Source: Bartonella sp. CM31XJBT | GTDB taxonomy: Bacteria; Pseudomonadota; Alphaproteobacteria; Rhizobiales; Rhizobiaceae | Assembly: GCF_028618555.1 (NCBI RefSeq) | Contig: NZ_JAQITD010000005.1 | Coordinates: 1 to 64,000, forward strand | DNA: 64,000 bases | Direction of reading: 5' to 3' | Shown: positions 11,401 to 20,296 of the stretch, piece by piece | Layout: each line of letters opens with the position of its first letter | Numbering within the stretch: position 1 is the first letter of the stretch | The notes under the pieces: generated by a model | Told to the model about the DNA's origin: nothing | Database searches by the model: none | Seen by the model: the letters and a program-made list of their open reading frames with translations, nothing else | Position numbers and translations under genes: made by a program

Positions 11401-12664
11401 GTTAGGAAAAGAGCGCGTTGTACATCGTGTTAGCTATGGTGCTCATATTTTTGTTGATGATGGTGATGTGGTTAAACGTGGCCAACGTATAGCAGAATGG
11501 GATCCTTATACACGTCCAATTTTAACGGAAGTTGAAGGATATGTGGGTTTTGAAGATATGGTTGATGGTCTATCTGTCACTGAAACAGCTGATGAATCTA
11601 CGGGTATTACAAAGCGTTTGGTGATTGATTGGCGCGCTAATCCACGTGGTGCGGATCTTAAACCAGCCATTATTATTCACACAGATAAAGAAGGTGAATC
11701 CATTGCTAAATTGTATAAGGGAGGTGAAGCCCGTTATATGATGTCAGTGGAAACTATTCTTTCTGTTGAGCTTGGTGCTCATGTTAAGGCTGGTGATGTT
11801 ATTGCTCGTTTGCCAATGGAAAGTGCCAAGACGAAAGATATTACGGGTGGTTTACCACGTGTGGCTGAGCTTTTTGAAGCGCGTCGTCCAAAGGATCATG
11901 CGATTATTGCTGAAGTAAGTGGCACGATTCGATTCGGCCGTGGTTATAAGAATAAACGTCGTATCATTATTGAACCAAATGATGAAACTCTTGAGGCAGT
12001 AGAATATTTGATTCCAAAAGGTAAGTTGTTTCACTTCCAAGAAGGCGATCAAATTGAAAAGGGAGATTATATCCTTGATGGTAATCCAGCACCTCATGAT
12101 ATCTTGGCGATTAAGGGGGTTGAAGCTTTGGCATCTTATCTTGTTAATGAGATTCAGGAGGTTTATCGTTTACAGGGAGTTCTTATTAATGATAAGCACA
12201 TTGAAGTGATTGTTCGTCAAATGTTGCAAAAAGTTGAAATTACTGAATCTGGAGATTCTGGTTATATTCCAGGTGATAATGTTGATCGTATTGAACTTGA
12301 TGAAATCAATGATAATTTGATTGCAGAAGGGAAGAAACCAGCATCTGGTAATCCCATTCTTCTTGGAATTACAAAAGCTTCTCTTCAAACGCCTTCTTTC
12401 ATTTCGGCGGCATCGTTTCAGGAAACAACACGTGTTCTTACTGAAGCAGCAGTTTCTGGTAAAATTGATACTTTGCAAGGACTTAAAGAGAACGTTATTG
12501 TCGGTCGTCTTATTCCAGCAGGTACAGGTGGTACGATTTCTCAAATCCGTCGTATTGCTGCGGTTCGTGATGATTTGATTGTAGATGAGCAGCGTAAGTC
12601 TAGTAATAACGAAGTGGCTAAGGCTATGTTGACAAATATGACAACTGGGGCCGTTGCTGAATAA
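8453..12664 (+). CDS. rpoC: DNA-directed RNA polymerase subunit beta'
   Basis: This is the 1403-residue catalytic beta' subunit. The start is ATG 8453 ([12 protein letters not shown]), with AAGGAG at 8441-8446; the frame's TTG 15 bases upstream overlaps that ribosome binding site. The N-terminal zinc site ([20 protein letters not shown], residues about 70-90) and the Mg-binding loop [12 protein letters not shown] (near residue 460) are intact. The second zinc site contains [12 protein letters not shown], and the trigger-loop region reads [20 protein letters not shown]. It assembles with RpoB, RpoA and RpoZ. Confidence 0.98.
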   Translation: MNHEVMNLFNPQAPAQTFDSIRISIASPEKILSWSYGEIKKPETINYRTFKPERDGLFCARIFGPIKDYECLCGKYKRMKYKGIICEKCGVEVTLSRVRRERMGHIELAAPVAHIWFLKSLPGRISTLLDLTLKDIERVLYFENYIVTEPGLTSLKLHQLLSEEEYMLAIDEFGEDQFTAMIGAEAIYELLASMELDKIANDLRLELAETTSELKQKKLIKRLKIVENFLESGNKPEWMIMKTIPVIPPDLRPLVPLDGGRFATSDLNDLYRRVINRNNRLKRLIELRAPGIIVRNEKRMVQEAVDALFDNGRRGRVITGANKRPLKSLSDMLKGKQGRFRQNLLGKRVDYSGRSVIVTGPELKLHQCGLPKKMALELFKPFIYARLDAKGYSSTVKQAKKLVEKEHPEVWDILDEVIREHPVLLNRAPTLHRLGIQAFEPILIEGKAIQLHPLVCTAFNADFDGDQMAVHVPLSLEAQLEARVLMMSTNNILHPANGAPIIVPSQDMVLGLYYLSIVSEKEPGEGMAFSDIGELHYALENKVVTLHTKIKGRVKNIGKDGKEVSKLYDTTPGRLIIGELLPRSADISFDIVNQEMTKKNISKMIDHVYRHCGQKETVIFCDRIMQLGFSYACRAGISFGKDDMVIPDSKSRLVAETEALAKEYEQQYNDGLITQGEKYNKVVDAWGKCTDRVADEMMKRIQAVDFDPKTGRQRPMNSIYMMSHSGARGSANQMRQLAGMRGLMAKPSGEIIETPIISNFKEGLTVNEYFNSTHGARKGLADTALKTANSGYLTRRLVDVAQDAIISAVDCGTAKGLTMQPIVDAGQIVASIGQRILGRTALVDILHPVSGEVILEGGAMIEEADVAKIEAAGIQSVQIRSALTCETRLGVCAKCYGRDLARGTPVNQGEAVGVIAAQSIGEPGTQLTMRTFHLGGTAQVVDSSYLEASYEGKVEIRNRNVVRNSEGQLVVMGRNMAILIKDELGKERVVHRVSYGAHIFVDDGDVVKRGQRIAEWDPYTRPILTEVEGYVGFEDMVDGLSVTETADESTGITKRLVIDWRANPRGADLKPAIIIHTDKEGESIAKLYKGGEARYMMSVETILSVELGAHVKAGDVIARLPMESAKTKDITGGLPRVAELFEARRPKDHAIIAEVSGTIRFGRGYKNKRRIIIEPNDETLEAVEYLIPKGKLFHFQEGDQIEKGDYILDGNPAPHDILAIKGVEALASYLVNEIQEVYRLQGVLINDKHIEVIVRQMLQKVEITESGDSGYIPGDNVDRIELDEINDNLIAEGKKPASGNPILLGITKASLQTPSFISAASFQETTRVLTEAAVSGKIDTLQGLKENVIVGRLIPAGTGGTISQIRRIAAVRDDLIVDEQRKSSNNEVAKAMLTNMTTGAVAE

Positions 12665-12688
12665 TTTAAATACAACATCACATAATAT

Positions 12689-12723
12689 AAAAACGTCTGA
12701 ATAGAAAGTTCAGACGTTTTTTT
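12689..12723 (+). terminator. Rho-independent terminator after rpoC
   Basis: An 11-bp stem AAACGTCTGAA (12691-12701) / TTCAGACGTTT (12709-12719) with a 7-base loop is followed by a run of T, 26 bases after the rpoC stop. It marks the end of the secE-rpoC transcription unit. The rpsL-rpsG-fusA genes that follow rpoC in many relatives are not here. Confidence 0.9.
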
Positions 12724-13207
12724 ATCTCAAAATGCAGAAGTTGCATATTTTCTTGAAAATGTCAAAAATTATAAGGCGACAGTTATTGGGAACGTCTTTA
12801 GTAGCTTATTATTTTGTAATGATGTTTATCTTTTTTGTTACTTTATTTTAAAGTTTCTTAATTTCTAAAAGCAGTATAGAATTTTTCCAAAATATGTAAA
12901 ACTCAAAAGCCATATTCAAGGAAAAGAGTTGATTATCTACAAATCAAATAATGATTGATTTTGAATTTTAGGAAAATTTTTGATTGATATCTTCTATAAA
13001 GATTTAAAAGGACTTATAATGAAAGGTCAATAGTCTTTTCTGTAATCTAAAAAATAATTGATTCTCTACTATACAATGCTTGTATGATAAGAATGTATTT
13101 TCTTATAAATTAGAATGCAGGAAAGTAGAGATTAGGGTGCTTACTAAGTTTTATAAAAATAGACACATTTCTTATAACAATGTGATCTGTGCAGACAGAA
13201 TGATAAA
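12724..13207. other. Gene-free AT-rich spacer between rpoC and the MerR gene
   Basis: There are 484 bases with no coding frame of interest and no recognisable RNA. The sequence is very AT-rich. The last 60 bases (AT-rich, with ATAAAAATAGACACATTTCTTAT) probably hold the promoter of the downstream regulator gene, but I could not define -35 and -10 boxes with confidence. Confidence 0.5.
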
Positions 13208-13594
13208 ATGTACGAATATTATTCAATTGGAAAATTAACACGTGAGTTTTCAATAACAGCTCGAACTTTGCGTTATTATGAAGAAGAGGGACTTCTTATT
13301 CCTTTTCGGCGTGGAAGTACACGGCTTTATACACAAACGGATCGTCATAAGTTAAAGCAAATACTGCGTGCTAAAAGAGTTAAATTTTCGTTGTCTGAAA
13401 TATCTGATATGTTGACAATAGTTGGAAAACCACCAGATGATGAGAAAAAGCTTAAGAAATTAATTGCAGGAATTCATAAAAAACGAGCTGATTTAAAGCA
13501 GATGCAGCATGATGTTGATGATCTTCTACAGGATTTAGAACGAATTGAGGAGAGTTTTTTTGAGAGCTTAGCGGAGTTGGGGGTTAGTCATTGA
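13208..13594 (+). CDS. MerR-family transcriptional regulator
   Basis: A 128-residue protein with an N-terminal MerR-type winged helix-turn-helix (about residues 5-73). It shows YSIGKLTREFSITARTLRYY, then EEEGLLIPFRRGSTRLY, the hallmark of the family. A coiled coil follows (KKLKKLIAGIHKKRADLKQM, about 75-118), the usual dimerisation helix. There is no cysteine-rich effector site, so it is not a metal sensor of the MerR/CueR kind. It resembles the short regulators found beside acyl-CoA metabolism genes in alphaproteobacteria, but the ligand cannot be read from the sequence. A nitroreductase gene follows about 200 bases downstream on the same strand. Confidence 0.88.
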   Translation: MYEYYSIGKLTREFSITARTLRYYEEEGLLIPFRRGSTRLYTQTDRHKLKQILRAKRVKFSLSEISDMLTIVGKPPDDEKKLKKLIAGIHKKRADLKQMQHDVDDLLQDLERIEESFFESLAELGVSH

Positions 13595-13800
13595 TTATAA
13601 AATTTATTTTGTCTGCTTTTAGACAATTTTCTTTCTCTTAAAAGGGATAGGTTATACTATCTCTAAGGGGGATATTTAACACTGCGTGAAATGTGTAAGT
13701 CATTTAAAGAAATAGAGTGTTTGAAAAAGCTGCAAAGGTATTTTCGCAGTATATTGTCCTTGATAAGAAAAAATTATTTTTCATAAAGAAAGTAAAAACA

Positions 13801-14490
13801 ATGACAGTTTCTCCTATGAGTGTTTTTCAATCTATTTTGTCACGAAAGTCAATTCGCGCTTTTACTGATCAGCCAGTTAGTTTGGAAACAATCAAAGAAA
13901 TCTTAAAACTTGCAGCACGTGCACCATCTGGAACAAATATTCAGCCATGGCAAGTGATTGTGCTTACAGGAAGTGTATTACAGAAAGTAGGGCAAGAGCT
14001 TTCACAACTTGTGCTTTCAGGTGTAAAAGGAGAGCGTGAATATAATTATTATCCACGTCAGTGGCGTGAGCCTTATATTTCAAGGCGTCGAAAAGTTGGT
14101 TTGGATCTTTATCAGAGTCTTGGAATTCAAAAAGGAGATAAAGAAAAAATACTTCATCAAAAGGCGCGAAATTTTTTATTTTTTGATGCACCTGTAGGAC
14201 TCTTATTTACAATGGATCACGACATGGAAATGGGGAGTTGGCTTGATTTGGGTATGTTTATGCAGACCATTATGTTAGCTGCACGTGGATTTGGATTAGA
14301 TACCTGTCCTCAAGCTGCTTTTGCTGATTATCATAAACAGATTCGTACGCTTTTATCTATTCCTTCTGATCGCCATATTATCTGTGGTATGGCACTTGGT
14401 TATCGCGATATGAGTGCTCCAGAAAACAAGTTTGAAACAGAACGAGAATCGTTAGAAAACTTTGTACGTTTCATTGAAACATACCCATAA
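13801..14490 (+). CDS. Nitroreductase family flavoprotein
   Basis: A 229-residue FMN-dependent oxidoreductase of the nitroreductase fold, probably cytosolic and dimeric. Family signs are SRKSIRAFTDQPV near the N-terminus (FMN phosphate contacts), LAARAPSGTNIQPWQV, and later MFMQTIMLAARGFGLDTCPQ followed by CGMALGYRD. ATG 13801 is favoured. The frame extends 28 codons upstream, but that part (rich in lysine and phenylalanine) lacks family similarity and the similarity starts soon after ATG 13801. The substrate is unknown; quinones, nitroaromatics or a flavin-linked role are all possible. Confidence 0.88.
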   Translation: MTVSPMSVFQSILSRKSIRAFTDQPVSLETIKEILKLAARAPSGTNIQPWQVIVLTGSVLQKVGQELSQLVLSGVKGEREYNYYPRQWREPYISRRRKVGLDLYQSLGIQKGDKEKILHQKARNFLFFDAPVGLLFTMDHDMEMGSWLDLGMFMQTIMLAARGFGLDTCPQAAFADYHKQIRTLLSIPSDRHIICGMALGYRDMSAPENKFETERESLENFVRFIETYP

Positions 14491-14667
14491 AATATTTCAT
14501 ACAATTAAGCATACGTTTTGAAGAACTTAGTGCATTATGAAAAATATTTCCGATAAGATTTCTCATCCTTATTGAATTTTAATATTGCATATTAACACTT
14601 ATTTTACTACGCTTGGAACATTAGGAGTGGTGACTCTAGGGGCATTGCCCGTTTTGAAGGTTGGCTA

Positions 14668-14763
14668 ATGGAAAACACTATAGAAAGAAAGTGTTGGGTG
14701 GTAGCAAGACGAGCGACATTCGTGTTTATTGCTGTTATTTTTTTAGTTTATCTCGCAATTTGA
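14668..14763 (+). CDS. Possible 31-residue membrane peptide
   Basis: ATG 14668 to TGA 14763 encodes 31 residues: a short charged N-terminus (MENTIERKCWVVARR) followed by one strongly hydrophobic segment (FVFIAVIFLVYLAI) that reaches the C-terminus. GAAGG lies 7 bases before the ATG. The shape, positive-inside then a single span, is that of known small membrane proteins. I do not recognise a family, and chance cannot be excluded at this length. Confidence 0.35.
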   Translation: MENTIERKCWVVARRATFVFIAVIFLVYLAI

Positions 14764-14783
14764 TTTTAAACGGGAGAAACGTT

Positions 14784-14828
14784 ATGAAAAAGCATATATG
14801 CTCAAACTGTACTATAGTTTTGAGGTGA
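14784..14828 (+). CDS. Possible 14-residue leader peptide coupled to the serine dehydratase gene
   Basis: ATG 14784 to TGA 14826-14828 encodes MKKHICSNCTIVLR, with GGGAGA 7 bases upstream. The AGG TGA at its end is also the likely ribosome binding site of the dehydratase gene, whose GTG follows 3 bases later. Translation of the two could therefore be coupled. This is inference from spacing only. Confidence 0.25.
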   Translation: MKKHICSNCTIVLR

Positions 14829-14831
14829 TAC

Positions 14832-16223
14832 GTGTTTCTATCTGTTTTTGAACTTTTTAAAATTGGGATTGGTCCTTCTAGCTCACATACGATGGGACCG
14901 ATGACAGCTGCTAATATGTTTTTGCAAAAGATAGGAGATTTTTCTCAGTCGTCTGATATTCAAGTTTCTCGTATACGTGTTTATCTTTATGGTTCTTTAG
15001 CTTTCACGGGTATTGGTCATGCAACAGATAGGGCTATCATATTAGGACTTTTAGGAGAAAAAGCTTCTACTGTTGATCCTGATAGCATGGGGTTTCTGTT
15101 AGAAAAAGTTATACGTGAAAAAAAAGTGCAACCAGAAGGCCATCCCGCTTATCAGTTTGATGTGCAATGTGATCTTATTTTTGAACGAAAGCAAATCCTC
15201 CCTGGACATACAAATGGACTAGCCTTTGAAGGACTTAATACTGATGGGAATGTTCTGTTGCGGCAGATTTATTATTCTATCGGCGGTGGCTTTGTTGTGA
15301 CTGAGGATGAATTAAGCCATATGAATGATAATATACAACCAAAAGCATTTGAGGTACCATATCCATTCGATTCTGCTTGTACAATGTTATCAATGGCAGA
15401 AAAATCAGGACTTTCAATTGCTGAAATGAAGCGCTTAAATGAAGAAACAAAGATAGAGCGTTCTTCTCTTGATGTAGGGCTTGATGAAATTTTTTCAGCG
15501 ATGACAAATTGCATTGATAGAGGTCTTTCACAAGAAGGTGAGTTGCCTGGTGGATTGCGTGTTCTAAGGCGTGCTAAAAAGCTGCATGAAACGCTTTTGG
15601 AAAATCAAAGGAAAAATCACAATTATCCACTTTGGGCAAATGATTGGCTTTCGGTATATGCCATAGCAGTCAATGAGGAAAATGCAGCAGGTGGTCGTGT
15701 TGTTACAGCACCAACAAATGGAGCAGCTGGTGTCGTTCCAGCAGTTTTGCGTTATTATCTTCAATTTAATGATGATTCAGATCGAGAGGGAATACATAAT
15801 TTTCTATTAACGGCAGCAGCTATAGGCGGTGTTATCAAACATAATGCCTCTATTTCTGGTGCAGAAGTTGGGTGTCAAGGTGAAGTTGGAACGGCATCTT
15901 CAATGGCCGCAGCAGGGTTGACCGCAGCATTAGGTGGAACACCAGCTCAAATTGAAAATGCGGCAGAAATTGCGCTTGAACATCATTTGGGAATGACATG
16001 TGATCCTGTTGCAGGTCTTGTACAAGTTCCTTGTATTGAGCGTAATGCAATGGGAGCTGTTAAGGCGGTAACGGCTTCTTCTCTTGCATTATATGGTAAT
16101 GGAGATCATTTTGTTTCTCTTGATGCTTGTATAGAAACAATGCGCCAGACTGGTCATGATATGAGTGAACGCTATAAAGAGACAAGTAAAGGTGGTCTTG
16201 CAGTCAATGCAATATCTTGTTAA
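14832..16223 (+). CDS. sdaA: L-serine dehydratase (single-chain, iron-sulfur type)
   Basis: This 463-residue enzyme deaminates L-serine to pyruvate and ammonia with a [4Fe-4S] cluster. The N-terminal beta domain starts at [21 protein letters not shown]. The alpha domain has the conserved cysteine segments [19 protein letters not shown] and [21 protein letters not shown]; a further cysteine is at the end (AVNAISC), which in the family acts as a tail cysteine at the cluster. GTG 14832 is the start, preceded by GAGGTGA. It is the single-polypeptide form seen in proteobacteria rather than the split sdaAA/sdaAB. It may feed pyruvate from host amino acids. Confidence 0.95.
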   Translation: MFLSVFELFKIGIGPSSSHTMGPMTAANMFLQKIGDFSQSSDIQVSRIRVYLYGSLAFTGIGHATDRAIILGLLGEKASTVDPDSMGFLLEKVIREKKVQPEGHPAYQFDVQCDLIFERKQILPGHTNGLAFEGLNTDGNVLLRQIYYSIGGGFVVTEDELSHMNDNIQPKAFEVPYPFDSACTMLSMAEKSGLSIAEMKRLNEETKIERSSLDVGLDEIFSAMTNCIDRGLSQEGELPGGLRVLRRAKKLHETLLENQRKNHNYPLWANDWLSVYAIAVNEENAAGGRVVTAPTNGAAGVVPAVLRYYLQFNDDSDREGIHNFLLTAAAIGGVIKHNASISGAEVGCQGEVGTASSMAAAGLTAALGGTPAQIENAAEIALEHHLGMTCDPVAGLVQVPCIERNAMGAVKAVTASSLALYGNGDHFVSLDACIETMRQTGHDMSERYKETSKGGLAVNAISC

Positions 16224-16800
16224 GAGCTAGAACATTTTTCAATCCATAACTGGACGTTTTGGAGAAGAATCATATTTCCTGATAAAGCTTATGTTTTTTG
16301 TTCCTTATAAATCAAAACTCCAAATTAATTCAGCAGCATGCTTAAAATAAATTTGAGATGGCTCAGTGCTTTCTTAACGAATAGTAGCTGTTGATACAAG
16401 TTTGGAGAGAGCGTATTGTTGATATATGTTTGATTTGTCCTAAAATGGAAAAAATAAAAAAGCGTAAAGTAAAATTAGTGATCAATTTACCATTATTTTT
16501 TAGCTGGGTTTTATGGTTTTAAAAAGTTTCCATAGCCATATCTTTTAAGTAATGGAAGATTATACCTGAGTATCTAAGGAAAATTTATTTTAAATCTGAA
16601 TAATTATGATAAAGAGAGATTTTTAAAGATTTTAATTTTTTAAAAGTGAAGTTTTTTGCTACCTATATGGTAAAAAAATATCTTGAAAAGAAACACTAAT
16701 TTACAATAATTAAAGATATATTGGGAATATCTTTTTTATTTATAAATTCTGTACCGACAAAAAAATTAAAATAAATAATAACGTATACATTAGGAAATAT
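16224..16800. other. AT-rich gene-free stretch after sdaA
   Basis: About 580 bases have stop codons in all frames and very low GC. I see no terminator with a clear stem, no RNA gene and no coding similarity. It forms the left part of the decayed island that runs to 18.0 kb. Confidence 0.5.
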
Positions 16801-16814
16801 TTATAAAAATTTTC

Positions 16815-17035
16815 ATGAGAATAGAATGCACACGATAGAACATTATCGTGTTACTTGTTCGTGAGTTCGTTTAAAAAATATCTCTCAACGCTCCTAAGCT
16901 CATTTCGCGATGGCACCCGTGAATGATATAATAACGGTAAATCCATTGAGCTGTTCCATCTTTATGCTTAATAAAAAGAGTACGCTGGGCATGATTGCAC
17001 ACTTTGCCAAGCCCCCCGTACAGGGATCAAAGCCC
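16815..17035 (-). pseudogene. Remnant of a phage-type tyrosine integrase (N-terminal arm-binding part)
   Basis: Read on the minus strand, bases about 17010-16871 translate without a stop into FIKHKDGTAQWIYRYYIIHG followed by CHREMSLGALRDIF. This closely follows the DUF4102/arm-DNA-binding region of P4-like integrases (pattern: DGxAQWxxRYxIHGRRREMxLGALRDxSL). Further on, NELTN and VLSCAFYSHEN, each after a stop or gap, resemble the following ARELAxxWRSVLxxGxDP stretch. The rest of the enzyme, including the catalytic Arg-His-Arg-Tyr domain, is missing. The stretch is visibly less AT-rich than its surroundings. An open frame on the opposite strand (16910-17140) is a shadow. Confidence 0.6.
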
Positions 17036-17129
17036 TTAGCATTTGAAATGGTTCATTATAGGTATTTTGAGTATTTTGGGTACAGTTTTACGCCACACAC
17101 TAATCTCGCCCATAACATGCAAGAGAACG

Positions 17130-17265
17130 GTTTTTATTAATTCAACATAAACAAATTTCAAATGAGAGAATCTTACGATATTCGAGATTATCATCTAACA
17201 TGAAAAATAATGAATTATCTTTATAAATCAGCATCTTGAATATGAATAGTATAATGTAAGTCATT
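17130..17265. repeat. Diverged direct repeat, copy 1
   Basis: This block aligns by eye with 17462-17600. Shared landmarks in order are ATTCAAxATAA, GAGAATxTTACGA, ATGxAAAAATAA, ATTAT and TATAAAT. The copies are diverged, with small gaps. It lies just right of the integrase remnant. Confidence 0.45.
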
Positions 17266-17461
17266 CCATGGATGGTATAAAATCTATAGAGTATTAGCAT
17301 CTTTATTTATAAAGGGAGAAAACCAGCACTATCATCCTTTTTTCAACGTTCAATGTTACAAAAGATCCTCGTACTTGAAATAATTCATAAGGGATATTTG
17401 ATTCCTTTTTTAAATAGTTTATATGCCAATCTTTCTCGTGATGAGCAGGCGGACGATTTTG

Positions 17462-17600
17462 ACTGATTCAATATAAGAAGGAAAATAAGAGAATTTTACG
17501 AAAATCTCTTATTCAATATGCAAAAAATAAATTATAATTATAAATTAAAATCTTATGGAAATCGTTATCATAATATTTAATCTGATAATTTCTTTTACGT
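17462..17600. repeat. Diverged direct repeat, copy 2, with a perfect hairpin
   Basis: This is the second copy of the block at 17130-17265. It contains a long inverted repeat, AATAAGAG (17484-17491) with CTCTTATT (17506-17513), continued inward by ATTTT/AAAAT with one bulged A. No T-run follows on the plus strand, so a terminator is not clear. Confidence 0.45.
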
Positions 17601-18022
17601 TTTTTCATCGGTAGTATTTTTATTTTCCAATTTGCTTTGTCTGTTGAAAGAAATGCAAGTAAGAGGAGTGAGATTATTTTTTACAGCGTTTATGTTGTCA
17701 GGGGAGCATTAGTAAGAGGGACTTTCTTTATTGAACGTTTAGAATAATTCCTAAAATGATAAGCTTTCATCCAATGAAGCTATTCATTTTTCCAAAAAGA
17801 TATCAAGGATAATTTTTTATATTAAATCCAAAAGTGGAAAAATATTGGATGTTTTTTATGTTCTTAACAATGGTTTTATTGAAGGCTTGGAGATATTGGA
17901 TAGTTGGAAAAGCTGTCAAAACAATTCCACAATTTAAGAAAAAAGTATGTTTATCAAAGGGTTTTCTAAGGCTATAGATAATGGTTAATAATAAAATAGT
18001 TTTTTAGAGATGGTCTGTAGAA
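17601..18022. other. Gene-free stretch left of the small unknown gene
   Basis: About 420 AT-rich bases with stops in every frame. I recognise no gene, RNA or clear repeat here. It appears to be the right end of the decayed island. Confidence 0.45.
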
Positions 18023-18301
18023 TTAAATATTTGTTGCTCCTAGACGGATTTTAATAGGCACATTACCAGTTTGGCTCGCAACGCGTAAATGAATACGTAC
18101 AGGAGGCATTATGAGACGACGGTTGCGCATTGTTTGGCAAATGAGAAGGTTAACAAGAGATTGTGTATCTAATGCAGTCGAATTATATTTTAAACCAGTA
18201 AGTTTTGCAGCAGCATCGTGAAGAGAACGCAATGAAAGGAGGGATGATTGCTTCAATAAAATTTCTTTTTTATGGAATGAAGCAAAAGCATTATCTGTCA
18301 T
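18023..18301 (-). CDS. Small conserved-looking protein of unknown function
   Basis: A 92-residue protein starting at ATG 18301, with AAGGATAG 6-7 bases upstream on the minus strand, which supports real translation. It is basic and has no signal peptide or membrane span. The N-terminal half is helical and leucine-rich (KEILLKQSSLLSLRSLHDAA). The C-terminal half is strand-like (MPPVRIHLRVAS, VPIKIRLGA). I do not recognise a family. It lies 32 bases downstream of the carboxypeptidase gene on the same strand, so the two may be co-transcribed. Confidence 0.65.
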   Translation of the reverse strand: MTDNAFASFHKKEILLKQSSLLSLRSLHDAAAKLTGLKYNSTALDTQSLVNLLICQTMRNRRLIMPPVRIHLRVASQTGNVPIKIRLGATNI

Positions 18302-18333
18302 AATACTATCCTTAACGCAGAATTCAAAATTTT

Positions 18334-19683
18334 TTAGTAGGCTACAGTATAGCAGTTAAAATTTGCTTTCTTTAATGTAGAACAAGCATCAAATGCAGCT
18401 TTTTTTGATTGAAACCCTGTAAAGCGCGCCCGGTAATAACGCTGCCCATTCTTTTCAAACAGTTGCATATGTGAAGATGCGTGCTTTAAAGTAGAAAAAG
18501 CTATATTTTTTGCTTTTAAAAGTAGAGTTTTTGCTTGTTCTTCACTAGGAAGAGAACCTATTTGGATAGCCCATCCGGCATTTTCGGACAAAGAGGCTGT
18601 TACAATTTTATGAGTCTCAACCGGTATAGTTTTTTGAGGGTTCGGTATTGGTATAATTACCTTATTTACAGCCGTTATTGCGATGTTGGAGTTTTTAGGT
18701 TGTTCTGCAAATGCTGTCAACATAGTCGAAATTTCATCGTCAAAATTACTTAAATCATCTTTAATGGTTGGTATAGGAGTATTGGCGCCAGTGGGTAAGT
18801 GATAGCGTACAGAAGCTATTAAACGTTCACCACTTTTCATTTGGCTTGCTTTGGGCAAATATTGATTCAATAAGCTAGCCATATGCTCGTCACGTGCAGT
18901 AGATGATTTTCCTCCCATAACAACAGCGACAATAGAGCGCCCCTCAAGACGCATCGAAGTTGCTAAATTAGAACCTGACATTTGTGTGTATCCTGTTTTA
19001 ATTCCATCGACACCTTTCATTATTTTAACAAGTTTATTGTGGCTGTTAATTTTATGTCCACGGAAATTAAAACTTTTTGTTTTGAACAATTTATATTGTT
19101 TGGGAAAATGTTTACGTAAAGCTAAGGACAAAGTCGCTATATCTCGTGCTGTAGAATAATTGCGCACATCCGGAAGTCCTGAAGCATTTGCGAAATGTGT
19201 ATGTTTCATGCCAAGTTTATGAGCTTTTGCTGTCATCATTTGAGCGAATTTTTTTTCACTACCTCCAAGATATTCTGCAATGGCAGCAGCAACATCATTT
19301 GCAGATCTTGTAATGAGTGCTTTAGCTGCTGATTCTGCAGAAATTGTTTGGCCTGCTTTAAACCCAATTTTTGTCGGTGGACGCATTGCTGCATAATGTG
19401 AAACAGGAATTGGTGTATTGGGTGTCACACGACGCATCTGCATAGCTTCAAAGAGTAAGTACAATGTCATCATTTTTGTTAAAGAAGCAGGATAACGTTT
19501 CAGTGTTGCATTGGCTTGAAATAGAGTTTTTCCCGTAGTAGCATCTATAACAATAGCTGCATACTTATCAGGATAGGCGCCTTGAGGTGTGGCTGATGCC
19601 CAACAGTAAGAAAAAGCTAACACAACAAAAGAAATTGCTATTGTTTTACAGTAGCGCATAATTTTTTGATAATTAATATACAC
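18334..19683 (-). CDS. D-alanyl-D-alanine carboxypeptidase with C-terminal SPOR domain
   Basis: A 449-residue periplasmic penicillin-binding protein of the S11 (DacA/DacF) type that trims the terminal D-Ala from peptidoglycan stem peptides. A signal peptide or membrane anchor covers residues about 9-31. All three active-site motifs are intact: SLTK at 67-70, SAN at 127-129 and KTG at 229-231. A linker of about 100 residues leads to a SPOR-like domain at about 372-449 (AGWAIQIGSLPSEEQAKTLL), which binds septal glycan strands denuded of peptides. The fusion suggests targeting to the division site. An alternative start is the internal ATG at residue 9. Confidence 0.92.
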   Translation of the reverse strand: MYINYQKIMRYCKTIAISFVVLAFSYCWASATPQGAYPDKYAAIVIDATTGKTLFQANATLKRYPASLTKMMTLYLLFEAMQMRRVTPNTPIPVSHYAAMRPPTKIGFKAGQTISAESAAKALITRSANDVAAAIAEYLGGSEKKFAQMMTAKAHKLGMKHTHFANASGLPDVRNYSTARDIATLSLALRKHFPKQYKLFKTKSFNFRGHKINSHNKLVKIMKGVDGIKTGYTQMSGSNLATSMRLEGRSIVAVVMGGKSSTARDEHMASLLNQYLPKASQMKSGERLIASVRYHLPTGANTPIPTIKDDLSNFDDEISTMLTAFAEQPKNSNIAITAVNKVIIPIPNPQKTIPVETHKIVTASLSENAGWAIQIGSLPSEEQAKTLLLKAKNIAFSTLKHASSHMQLFEKNGQRYYRARFTGFQSKKAAFDACSTLKKANFNCYTVAY

Positions 19684-19870
19684 TTGCAGTATCCTATTTC
19701 TCCATTTATCCTGAAAAACTTCTATAAAGCTTCCTTTTCTGTAATTTGTTGATGCAATTTAGACGAATGGTATTACTAATTTGTTTACAGAAGTTATTTT
19801 ATGAGTGAGTGATTGAAGTCTAACCATAGAGGGAAATTTTTTTCTAATACAAACAGGTATTGCAATAGTT

Positions 19871-20290
19871 ATGAAAGAATTTAAAATTAATAAAAAATGT
19901 GCTGCATGGAAAACGATAATGGGACAGACGCTCATAATAAACTCTATAGCTCATATTATGCATAATGAAAAGGGCAAGAATTGGGATGAAGGTAGGCATG
20001 GTGCGGTTATAATGCCTAAGGCTAGAGAAAAACTCGAAAAACCTAAATTATGTCGAGTTTTTTTGCTTAATGATGATTACACACCTATGGATTTTGTTGT
20101 TTTTGTTTTGAAGAACTTTTTTAAAAAAAGTTTCGAAGAGGCAACGCGGATAATGTTAAATGTTCATCACAATGGGATAGGAGAATGTGGGACTTATACT
20201 TATGAAGTCGCTGAAATGAAAATATTACAAGTGAGAGAATGTGCGCGTCAAAATGAACATCCGTTACAATGTGTAATGGAATGGAAGTGA
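19871..20290 (+). CDS. clpS: ATP-dependent Clp protease adapter ClpS
   Basis: ClpS delivers N-degron substrates to ClpAP. The core domain shows [20 protein letters not shown], which binds the N-terminal residue, and ends with [10 protein letters not shown]. The reading frame gives 139 residues, longer than the usual 105-120. Codon 17 (ATG 19919) and codon 30 (ATG 19958, giving [12 protein letters not shown]) are alternative starts, and none has a strong ribosome binding site. It lies 6 bases before clpA, so the adapter and its unfoldase are made together. Confidence 0.93.
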   Translation: MKEFKINKKCAAWKTIMGQTLIINSIAHIMHNEKGKNWDEGRHGAVIMPKAREKLEKPKLCRVFLLNDDYTPMDFVVFVLKNFFKKSFEEATRIMLNVHHNGIGECGTYTYEVAEMKILQVRECARQNEHPLQCVMEWK

Positions 20291-20296
20291 GGAGCT

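Noticed and set aside
16910-17140. 76-codon open frame on the plus strand
   Set aside because: It lies opposite the integrase fragment, has no ribosome site and makes no sense as a protein. It is a shadow of the minus-strand remnant.
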